Assembly: GCF_030283145.1 (NCBI RefSeq)
Contig: NZ_JASNWE010000002.1
Span: 868,001 to 932,000, forward strand
DNA length: 64,000 nucleotides
Reading direction: 5' to 3'
Origin: Actinomadura xylanilytica
Lineage (GTDB): Bacteria; Actinomycetota; Actinomycetes; Streptosporangiales; Streptosporangiaceae
Positions 45,488 through 52,735 of the stretch are shown one piece after another. Position 1 is the stretch's first letter, and the number at the start of each line of letters is the position of its first letter. The notes beneath the pieces are model-generated. The model saw only the letters and a program-made list of their open reading frames with translations. It did not search any database and was not told where the DNA came from. Made by a program: the position numbers and the translations under genes.

Positions 45488-45934
45488 CCGCGGAACCGCC
45501 GACGCGGGCAGCCGCGATCACGAAGACCTGACGGACTTCTCCCCTGCGGCTGTCGTGGCCAAGGACAGACACCCTCATCGGTCTGGTGGCCCAGGTGGAC
45601 GGGCGGGCTGACACGGAGTGCCGGGAGGCTGGGAAAACGCTGCCCGATTCGGAACAGAATCCCAGCGTTCCCGTGCGAGCAGGTCTTCGCAAAATAGGTC
45701 ACAAGGTTCTTCTCGGCCATCGATATGTTCATTTTGCCGGTATTGGCGGATCGGGTCACTTTACCGTCGCGCCATTGACCCACTCGGACCTCCTTGTTAT
45801 GGTCACTCCGAGTAAAGAAACATCCACGCGGAGTCTTTGCGATGCCCATCACCTGGGCTGTCGCGCAGCCGGTTCTTCGACCTCAATGGAGGAGAACAAG
45901 CCGGTCGAGCACGCAAATACAAGGAGGGTAAGCC
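45488..45934 (+). promoter_or_regulatory. Gene-free leader of the lanthipeptide operon with candidate promoter
   Basis: No gene is supported between arsC and the lysinoalanine synthase gene. From about 45650 it is clearly less GC-rich than flanks. TTGACC (45775-45780) and TATGGT (45798-45803) are 17 bases apart and form a plausible promoter, giving a leader of about 125 bases. AAGGAGGG precedes the ATG at 45935. No terminator for arsC was found by eye, so read-through is possible. Confidence 0.5.
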
Positions 45935-46306
45935 ATGAGATCTGGCCCCAAGCCGCCCAGTGACCTGACGAAGCACAAGGGCATCGAGACCGTCCGCCAG
46001 ATTCAGGGCCTGATGCTCCTGTGCTCGGTACTGCCGCCGGACGGAAAGATGCGCGAGATGCTCAAACTCGCGCTCGAGGTCCGCAATGAGGAGTTCCCGG
46101 CCGACATCGAGCCGATCAGCGACCTTCACCCGCAGGCCACCAAGACCTGGCTCGAGTTCTTCTGGACTCGGGTCGGCATATCCGCCAAGGAAAGGGAGTT
46201 GATCGACTGGCAGAACGACAAGCCGAAAATGGATATCGCCGTCGAAGAGCTACAGAAGGCCGAGCGGCAGCTCGGCATAAAGCTGGCCCCCCAGACGGTC
46301 CAGTGA
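45935..46306 (+). CDS. Lysinoalanine-forming enzyme, DurN/Cinorf7-like
   Basis: 123 residues, the length of DurN and Cinorf7 (~119). Mostly helical, no cofactor motif; RQIQGLMLLCSVLPPDGKMREMLKLALEVRNEEFP, then LEFFWTRVGISAKERELIDWQNDKPKMDIAVEELQKA. In duramycin biosynthesis DurN adds Lys19 to the dehydroalanine from Ser6, a substrate-assisted reaction using the hydroxylated Asp15. The core encoded 23 bases downstream keeps Ser6, Asp15 and Lys19. The position ahead of the precursor matches the duramycin and cinnamycin clusters. Strong ribosome site. Confidence 0.85.
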   Translation: MRSGPKPPSDLTKHKGIETVRQIQGLMLLCSVLPPDGKMREMLKLALEVRNEEFPADIEPISDLHPQATKTWLEFFWTRVGISAKERELIDWQNDKPKMDIAVEELQKAERQLGIKLAPQTVQ

Positions 46307-46329
46307 ACAGCACCAGACCAGGAGGAAAA

Positions 46330-46572
46330 ATGTCACCGAGCACCATTCTTCGCCACGCCGCCGCCGACGCGGACTTCCGCGCCGAACTCCTCACCGGAGC
46401 GGGACACTTCGGCGTCCCCGCCGCCGCCGTCCCCACCGCGGTCGAGCAGCAGGACACCGCGTCGCTGGGCTACTGGACCGAGGGCGTCGCCGCCGTCGAC
46501 GCCTACGCCTGCGCCTCGACCTGTAGCTCGGGTCCGTTCACCTTCGCGTGCGACGGAAGCACCAAGAACTAA
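46330..46572 (+). CDS. Cinnamycin-type class II lanthipeptide precursor
   Basis: 80 residues: a 60-residue leader and a 20-residue core (46510-46569). The leader follows cinnamycin's (DADFRAELLTGAGHFGVPAA, VEQQDTASLGYWTEG) and ends in AYA, like the AFA site cut by a signal-peptidase-type protease. Core: Cys1, Thr4, Cys5, Ser6, Thr11, Cys14, Asp15, Thr18, Lys19, then Asn20. Expected rings 1-18, 4-14, 5-11 and lysinoalanine 6-19. Differences from cinnamycin (CRQSCSFGPFTFVCDGNTK): 2-4 RQS to AST, Phe7 to Ser, Val13 to Ala, Asn17 to Ser, and the extra Asn. GGAGG precedes the ATG at 46330. Confidence 0.93.
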   Translation: MSPSTILRHAAADADFRAELLTGAGHFGVPAAAVPTAVEQQDTASLGYWTEGVAAVDAYACASTCSSGPFTFACDGSTKN

Positions 46573-46588
46573 CCAGCTCCACCGAAGT

Positions 46589-46609
46589 GCCCCGGCCTAG
46601 CGCCGGGGC
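46589..46609 (+). terminator. Attenuator-like hairpin between precursor and lanM
   Basis: GCCCCGGC (46589-46596) and GCCGGGGC (46602-46609) form a perfect 8-bp GC stem with a 5-base loop, 16 bases after the precursor stop and 14 before lanM. No T-run. Such hairpins let a small precursor message outnumber the enzyme message. Confidence 0.6.
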
Positions 46610-46623
46610 GAGCGGAAGCACGG

Positions 46624-49600
46624 ATGGGCCGAAGCCATCGGCCCATCACCCGCCCTTTCGACGCAGCCGAGGAGCCCGCCCGCGTGAAGCCGACCTACCC
46701 CGTGGACCTCGCGGCCCGGGCCGCCAACCTGTCCGAGCGGATGCGGATCGTGTCCGCTCTGGGCTCGCCCGACGCCGCGGAGCCGCTGGAACCCTTCGAC
46801 GTCTGGAAGATCGACCGGCTGGCCGCCAAGCTGGCCGCCAAGTTCGGCGCGGAGACCAGCCCGCGGCCGGGGCGGACGCGGCACACCGAGCAGTCGCTGG
46901 GCGAGACACTGCGGGCCTACCGCGGGCACGAGCTCGGCCTCACCGATCCCGACGGCCGGCTGGGCCGGATGCTGGCGGAGCTCCACGACGGCTGGCTGCC
47001 CGCCTACCGGGCCGCGCTGGACGGGTTCGACTCCGCCGGCGACGCGTCCGCGGCGGCGGACTGGCGCGAGGACGACGTCTACTACGGCCGGCTCGCCACC
47101 GCCTGCGAGCCCTTCCTGGTCGACCTCGGCCGCCGGCTGGCCCGGGCGATCGACGACGGCGCCGCGTCCGCGGTCCGCGTCGATCCCCGGCTGATCGCCG
47201 ACTTCCAGACCTACCTGCTCGACCGGTTCGAGCTGGCGCTGGCCTGGGCGGTGGAAGCCGACGCGAAGGTGCACTGCCGGCTGCACGGCATCGACCCGGC
47301 GAGCGCGACCCGCGAGGACTACCTCGCCTACCTCGACAAGACGTTCGCCGACGCCGACGCCTACCACCGCTTCTACCTGGAGTTCCCCCTCCTGGGCCGC
47401 TGGCTCGCCCAGGCCACCGGGCTGCTCGCCGAGCACGGCGCCCAGATGATCGCCCGGCTCCGGGACGACGCCGCCGAGCTGTCCGGGGCGCTCTTCGGCG
47501 GGCGGCCGATCGCAGCGGTGCGCACCGCGCAGCTCGGCCGCTCGGACCACCACGCCGGGGGCCGCAGCGTCGCGATCGTCGAGGTCGAGCTCGCGGACGG
47601 CGCGTCCGGGACCGTGGTCTACAAGCCCCGCGGCCTCGAGGGCGAGGTCGGGTTGCAGGGGCTGCTGGCGCGGCTGCGCGACGACGGCGTCCTCGGCTAC
47701 GCCGAGCGGGCCGTGCTCCCCAAGGACGGCTACGGCTTCGAGGCGCTGATCCCGTCAGGCCGCAACCGGGTCGCCACCCGGGAGCAGGCCGAGCACGTCT
47801 ACGCCGAGCTCGGCGGCTACCTGGCGATCTTCTACGTGCTGGGCGGCGGCGACCTGCACTTCGAGAACGTCCTCGTCGCGGACGGCCACGCCTTCATCTG
47901 CGACTGCGAGACGGTGCTCGGGGCCCTGCCCAAGGGGCATCCGCGCCCGTCGGGCACCCTGATGGACTCGGTCTTCAAGACCGGCCTGATCGAGTGGCCG
48001 AGGGGCGGCGCGGCGCCCGAGGGCGAGATGCGGATCAGCGGCTACACCGGCGGCGGCGGCTACGAGATGCCGATGCCGGTGCCCCAGGTCGACCGGCGGC
48101 AGTCCTTCGAGTCGTCGGTCACGCACCGCGAAGGGGTGCGGGTCGAGCCGGGGGCCGCCAACCGGGTGTTCATCGGCGACGAGCTGACGCACGCCGAGGA
48201 CTACGCCGAGGCCATCGGATCCGGCTTCGACCGGGTCTACCAGTGGTTCCAGCGGCAGCCCGACGAGGCGATCGCGTGCGTCTCCGAGCTGTTCGCCGGT
48301 TCCAGCGTCCGCTTCATCAACTGGAGCACCCAGGTCTACTCGCAGCTGCTGGCGGCGGCCCGGCATCCCCGGTGCCTCCTGGAGCCGCTGGAGGTCGACC
48401 TGCTGGTCAACACCGTGCGCACCTTCCCGCGCAAGTGGGACCAGGACGCGGCCCTCCCGGACTGGGAGCTGGTGTCGATGTGGCGGCAGGACGTCCCGCT
48501 GTTCACCGTCGAGGCGGGCAGCACCGGGCTCGTCCACGACCACGAGTCCGACGTGCAGGCGGAGCTGGAGGTGAGCCCGCTCGGCCACGCCGCCTCCCGG
48601 ATCAGGGGGTTGTCCTCGCAGAACCGCGGCCAGCAGCGCCAGTACATCGCCGCCGGGCTGTCCGGCGGCGACGTCGCGAGCCCCGAGTTCGCCGCCACGT
48701 GCGTCGAGCAGGCGGCCGGGCTCGGCGAACTGCTCTGCGAGATGCTCCGCGAGCCGGGCGCGCCCGCCCCGTGGACGTCCTTCGTGATCACCGGCGAGGG
48801 GCGGAACGAGGTCGACATCGAGGGCGACCTCTACAACGGTTCGGGCGGCATCGCCCTGTTCCTGGCCTACCTCGACGCCCTCGATCCGCGCCCGGAGTTC
48901 CGCGCCGCCGCGCGGCGGGCCCTCGACCACGCCGCCGCCACGGTCGACCGGGGGCGCATCGGTGCCTTCACCGGGCTCGGCGGGATGATCTACCTGCTCA
49001 CGCACCTGCACCACCTGTGGGGCGAGCGCGCCCTGCTCGACCGCGCCCTCGAACTGGGCGACGAGCTGGCCGGGCGCATCGATGCGGACGAGCAGTTGGA
49101 CGTCTTCCACGGCGTGGCCGGGCTCATCCCGGTGCTGATGGGGCTGGCGGGCGCGGCGGACGGCCGGGGCCTGGAGCAGGCGCACCGGTGCGCCGGGCAT
49201 CTGCTGCGCCGCGCGGAGGCCGACGGCGACGTCCTCTCCTGGCCCGGCTCCGACCTCGGTGCCGCCGGGGGCAACCTGACCGGGCTGTCCCACGGGGCCG
49301 GCGGCGTCGGCTGGGCGCTGATCGCGCTGGGCCGGCTCACCGACCGGCCCGAGTACGTCTCGGCCGGGCGGCGGGCCTTCGCCTACGAGGCCCGCCACTT
49401 CGACGAGAGCGCGCAGGACTGGTACGACCTGCGCGAGTTCCCCGGCGGGACGCTGTGGCGGGGACGCCACTACGCCAACGCCTGGTGCAACGGCTCCTCG
49501 GGCATCGGGCTGACCCGCATCCGGAGCTGGGCCCTGCTCGGCAAGGACGACGACGCGCTGTTGACCGAGGCGCGCCAGGCGCTGACGGCGACGATGCGCA

Positions 49601-49896
49601 ACTTCCCGCGCTTGATGAACGATTCGCTGTGCCATGGCCGGTCGGGCAACGCCGAACTGTTCCTGCGGTTCGCGCTGCTGGCGGACGAGCCGGCGTTCCG
49701 CCTGGAGGCCAACGTCCAGGTGCAGGCGCAGTGGCGCAACCTTGAGGACGCCCCGCCGGGATCCGCCAGCGGGTTCTTCCCCGGGCTGATGCTCGGCATG
49801 TCCGGTTTCGGGATGCACTTCCTGCGGTTGGCCCATCCCGAGCGGGTCCCCTCGGCGCTGCTCCTGGACGCCCCGCCGGCACCCGCGTCAATCTGA
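46624..49896 (+). CDS. Class II lanthipeptide synthetase LanM
   Basis: 1090 residues, full length. The N-terminal ~700 residues are the dehydratase (kinase-like, with VVYKPRGLEGEVGLQ, GGGDLHFENVLV and FICDCETVLG) that phosphorylates and eliminates Ser/Thr. The last ~350 are the LanC-like cyclase with zinc ligands Cys in NAWCNGSSG and Cys-His in SLCHGRSGN, plus GLSHGAGG. It installs the three thioether rings. ATG 46624 is used; a GTG at 46684 begins closer to the conserved region and cannot be excluded. CinM/DurM equivalent, 15 bases before the hydroxylase gene. Confidence 0.95.
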   Translation: MGRSHRPITRPFDAAEEPARVKPTYPVDLAARAANLSERMRIVSALGSPDAAEPLEPFDVWKIDRLAAKLAAKFGAETSPRPGRTRHTEQSLGETLRAYRGHELGLTDPDGRLGRMLAELHDGWLPAYRAALDGFDSAGDASAAADWREDDVYYGRLATACEPFLVDLGRRLARAIDDGAASAVRVDPRLIADFQTYLLDRFELALAWAVEADAKVHCRLHGIDPASATREDYLAYLDKTFADADAYHRFYLEFPLLGRWLAQATGLLAEHGAQMIARLRDDAAELSGALFGGRPIAAVRTAQLGRSDHHAGGRSVAIVEVELADGASGTVVYKPRGLEGEVGLQGLLARLRDDGVLGYAERAVLPKDGYGFEALIPSGRNRVATREQAEHVYAELGGYLAIFYVLGGGDLHFENVLVADGHAFICDCETVLGALPKGHPRPSGTLMDSVFKTGLIEWPRGGAAPEGEMRISGYTGGGGYEMPMPVPQVDRRQSFESSVTHREGVRVEPGAANRVFIGDELTHAEDYAEAIGSGFDRVYQWFQRQPDEAIACVSELFAGSSVRFINWSTQVYSQLLAAARHPRCLLEPLEVDLLVNTVRTFPRKWDQDAALPDWELVSMWRQDVPLFTVEAGSTGLVHDHESDVQAELEVSPLGHAASRIRGLSSQNRGQQRQYIAAGLSGGDVASPEFAATCVEQAAGLGELLCEMLREPGAPAPWTSFVITGEGRNEVDIEGDLYNGSGGIALFLAYLDALDPRPEFRAAARRALDHAAATVDRGRIGAFTGLGGMIYLLTHLHHLWGERALLDRALELGDELAGRIDADEQLDVFHGVAGLIPVLMGLAGAADGRGLEQAHRCAGHLLRRAEADGDVLSWPGSDLGAAGGNLTGLSHGAGGVGWALIALGRLTDRPEYVSAGRRAFAYEARHFDESAQDWYDLREFPGGTLWRGRHYANAWCNGSSGIGLTRIRSWALLGKDDDALLTEARQALTATMRNFPRLMNDSLCHGRSGNAELFLRFALLADEPAFRLEANVQVQAQWRNLEDAPPGSASGFFPGLMLGMSGFGMHFLRLAHPERVPSALLLDAPPAPASI

Positions 49897-49911
49897 GGAG
49901 TGATGTGACAC

Positions 49912-50802
49912 ATGTCCGTTGAGTCCTGCGCGGCCTTCCTACGGGTCGCCCTCCGTGACACCCGGTTCAGGCAGCAGATGAAGGCCATGACCGCGGTCGC
50001 GGAGATGATCCGCCTCGGCCGCGCCCACGGCTACCTCTTCGACGAGCGGGATCTGGCGGTGGCGTCCTCTTCGCCGGACCTCGCCGAGGCCGCGCCCGTG
50101 GTGCGGTCGGCGCCCTCGGAGACCGGGCCGACCGCGTTCTACCACCATGAGTACGACATGGACCAGATCCCCGGGTTCGCGGCCGTCATCGACCAGCTGC
50201 CGGCGTTGAAGATCAAACCGTCCACGGTCGACCTCGCGCGTTTCGACGAGGGGTTCCGGGCCGAGGACCTGCGCTCCACCTCGATGGTGCCGGGCGGCAG
50301 GGAGCACCGCCGGTGGCGTGCCGGGCTGGGCGCCCAGGCGGGCCCGCGGGACAGGCGCGACTTCCACCTCGTCAACCTGGACGAACACGTCGAGCACGAG
50401 GAGTACGACGCCTACTATGCGGCCAAGACCCGGCTGGTCGACGCGCTGGAGAAGGTCTTCGGCGGTGAGGTCCGGCTGTCGGGCAGCATGTGGTACCCGC
50501 CGTCGAGCTACCGGTTGTGGCACACCAACGAGGAGCAGCCCGGCTGGCGGATGTACCTGATCGACTTCGACGAGGACTTCGCCGACCCCGAGCAGACCTC
50601 CTTCTTCCGCTACCAGCACCCCGAGACCCGCGAGCTGGTCACCCTGTCGGAACGGCCCCGGATGGCCCGGTTCTTCAAGGTGGAGCAGGATCCCGACCGG
50701 CTGTTCTGGCACTGCATCGTCAACCCGACGCAACGGCATCGGTGGAGCTTCGGCTGCAACGTCCCCGACACCTGGTTCGACGACATCGCGGGCCGGTCGT
50801 GA
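49912..50802 (+). CDS. CinX-like Fe(II)/2-oxoglutarate hydroxylase with Nif11-like N-terminus
   Basis: 296 residues. CinX/DurX hydroxylate Asp15 of the core. The catalytic part (~100-296) has YRLWHTNEEQPGW and HRWSFGCNVPD, candidate positions for the iron-binding His/acid pair, distal His and 2-oxoglutarate Arg. Residues ~1-50 (ESCAAFLRVALRDTRFRQQM, EMIRLGRAHGYLFDERDL) match the pattern of Nif11 domains, otherwise known as leader peptides: a D-x-x-[LF]-R block and an A-x-x-x-GY-x-F end. This may help bind precursor or synthetase. The stop overlaps the exporter start by four bases. Confidence 0.82.
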   Translation: MSVESCAAFLRVALRDTRFRQQMKAMTAVAEMIRLGRAHGYLFDERDLAVASSSPDLAEAAPVVRSAPSETGPTAFYHHEYDMDQIPGFAAVIDQLPALKIKPSTVDLARFDEGFRAEDLRSTSMVPGGREHRRWRAGLGAQAGPRDRRDFHLVNLDEHVEHEEYDAYYAAKTRLVDALEKVFGGEVRLSGSMWYPPSSYRLWHTNEEQPGWRMYLIDFDEDFADPEQTSFFRYQHPETRELVTLSERPRMARFFKVEQDPDRLFWHCIVNPTQRHRWSFGCNVPDTWFDDIAGRS

Positions 50803-52688
50803 GCGTGCGGCCGGACGCCTCCGCCATGGACGCGTCCCCCACGGACGCCGCTCTCGCCGATGGGCCCGCCGGGTCCGCTCGGGTGACGCCCGCGATCCGG
50901 GCCACCGGCCTGCGCAAGCGGTACCCAGGCGTCGACGCGGTGGACGGCGTCGACCTGACGATCGCCCCCGGCGAGAGCTTCGGGTTCCTCGGGCCCAACG
51001 GGGCGGGCAAGACCACCACGATCGCGATGCTGTGCACGCTGGCGGTGCCCACGTCCGGCCGGGTCGAGATCGCCGGCCATGACACCCGGACGGACGCCGC
51101 GGCGGCGCGCCGCCGGATCGGGTTGATCTTCCAGGAGACCACCCTGGACGGCGAGCTGACCGCGGCCGAGAACCTGAGGTTCCACGCCGACCTGTACAAC
51201 GTCCCGGTGGCGCAGGTCCCGGCGCGGATCGAGGAGACGCTCGCGCTGGTCGGGCTGACCGGCTGCCGCGACCAGGTGGTGCACACCTTCTCCGGTGGCA
51301 TGCGCCGCCGCCTGGAGATCGCGCGGGCGCTGCTGCACCGCCCGCAGATCCTCTTCCTGGACGAGCCCACGATCGGGCTGGACCCGAACGCGCGCGCCCA
51401 GGTCTGGCGCTACCTGCGGCACGTGTGCGAGAACGAGGCGGTCACCCTCTTCCTGACCACGCACCACCTCGAAGAGGCCGAGCAGTGCGACCGCATCGCG
51501 ATCATCGACGCGGGCCGGATCGTCGCGCAGGGCAGCCCCGCCGAACTGAAGTCGGTGCTCGGCGCCGACCGGGTGGACCTGCGCACCGGCGACGACGCGG
51601 CGGCGGCGCTGCTGATCGGCGAGCGCCTCGGCCTCGACGTGACCCGGGGCCGCCAGGGGCTGTCCTTCCAGGTGCCGGGCGGGGCGCGGGTGCTGCCGCG
51701 GCTGCTCACCGAGCTCGACGTCCCCGTGTACGAGGCGCGGGTCACCTCGCCCAGCCTGGACGACGTCTTCCTGCACCACACCGGGCACCGGATCCGCGAC
51801 GAGGCGCCGCCGGAACCGTCCGGCGTGCCGGACGCCGCGTCCCGCGCGGTGCGGGTCCCCGCGGCGTCCGAGGTCGGCAGGGGCGGGCCGCGGGCGGAGC
51901 TGCGCGCCATGGGGATGGTGTGGCGGCGCGAGATGCTGCACTTCAGGCGGGACCACCTCGGAGCCGCCATCTCCCTGGTCCAGCCGCTGGTGTTCCTGTT
52001 CATCCTCGGCGTCGGCCTGGCGAAACTGATGCCCGGCTCCAACGGGGACGCCTACCAGCTCTTCCTCTTCTCGGGGGCGCTGGTGACGGCCGCGCAGGGG
52101 CCCGCGCTCGCCACCGGGACCTCGATCATGTGGGACCGGCAGGGCGGCTTCCTGCGCGAGATGCTCGCGGGCCCCGTCAGCCGGAGCTCGCTGCTGGTCG
52201 GGAAGTGCCTGGGCGGGACGACGGTGGCCACCTGCCAGGCCGGCATCCTGCTCGCCACCGCGGGCCTGGTCGGAGTCCCCTTCGACGGCGTCCTGATCGC
52301 GCTGCTGCTGGGCGAGCTGGTGCTGGTCTCGCTGACCATGACCATCCTGAGCGTGCTGCTGTCCACCCTCATCCGGCGCCCGCAGACCTTCGGCACGGTG
52401 CTGACCGTCATCATGGCGCCGTTGGTGTTCCTGTCCGGCTCGTTCTTCCCGCTCAGTGCGATGCCCCCGTGGATGGCGGGGGTGGCGCTGGCCAACCCGC
52501 TCACCTACGCGGTGGACGTGATGCGCCGCACCGTCACGGCCTACCTGCCCGACACCCCGTCCCAGCTTTTCCGGCCGCTGAGCGTGGGTTCGTGGCATCC
52601 GCCGGTGCTGCTCGAATGCGGCCTGATGGTTGCGCTCACGGCCGGCGGCCTGATCTGGGCCGCCCGCCGCTTCTCCCGCATCGACTGA
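50799..52688 (+). CDS. ABC exporter, ATPase and permease fused (CinT-CinH equivalent)
   Basis: 629 residues from GTG 50799, which overlaps the hydroxylase stop (GTGA). ATPase ~25-330: Walker A LGPNGAGKTTT, signature FSGGMRRRLEIARAL, Walker B ILFLDEPTIGLDP, H-loop TTHHLEEAEQ and the DrrA-type extension. After a ~45-residue charged linker, an ABC-2 permease ~375-629 with six helices (LVQPLVFLFILGVGLAKLMPG, VLTVIMAPLVFLSGSFFPLS). In the cinnamycin cluster these are two genes, cinT and cinH. It should export the lantibiotic, perhaps with immunity. Confidence 0.9.
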   Translation: MSVRPDASAMDASPTDAALADGPAGSARVTPAIRATGLRKRYPGVDAVDGVDLTIAPGESFGFLGPNGAGKTTTIAMLCTLAVPTSGRVEIAGHDTRTDAAAARRRIGLIFQETTLDGELTAAENLRFHADLYNVPVAQVPARIEETLALVGLTGCRDQVVHTFSGGMRRRLEIARALLHRPQILFLDEPTIGLDPNARAQVWRYLRHVCENEAVTLFLTTHHLEEAEQCDRIAIIDAGRIVAQGSPAELKSVLGADRVDLRTGDDAAAALLIGERLGLDVTRGRQGLSFQVPGGARVLPRLLTELDVPVYEARVTSPSLDDVFLHHTGHRIRDEAPPEPSGVPDAASRAVRVPAASEVGRGGPRAELRAMGMVWRREMLHFRRDHLGAAISLVQPLVFLFILGVGLAKLMPGSNGDAYQLFLFSGALVTAAQGPALATGTSIMWDRQGGFLREMLAGPVSRSSLLVGKCLGGTTVATCQAGILLATAGLVGVPFDGVLIALLLGELVLVSLTMTILSVLLSTLIRRPQTFGTVLTVIMAPLVFLSGSFFPLSAMPPWMAGVALANPLTYAVDVMRRTVTAYLPDTPSQLFRPLSVGSWHPPVLLECGLMVALTAGGLIWAARRFSRID

Positions 52689-52692
52689 CCTG

Positions 52693-52726
52693 CCGCATCG
52701 ACCGGCCGGCCGCATCGACCGGCCGG
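52693..52726. repeat. Two tandem 17-base repeats between convergent genes
   Basis: CCGCATCGACCGGCCGG occurs twice in direct succession (52693-52709 and 52710-52726). Each contains the palindrome CCGGCCGG. They lie between the exporter and the convergent carotenoid oxygenase and may form a terminator structure for both. Confidence 0.55.
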
Positions 52727-52735
52727 CCGCGCTGA

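Noticed and set aside
45361..45852. Open frames on both strands between arsC and the lysinoalanine synthase gene
   Set aside because: No ribosome sites, no domains, and they run across the candidate promoter; treated as leader DNA.
46548..49745. A 1065-codon open frame on the plus strand overlapping lanM
   Set aside because: It is the +1 shadow of lanM: Arg/Gly/Ala-rich with no domain, while the lanM frame carries all LanM and LanC motifs.
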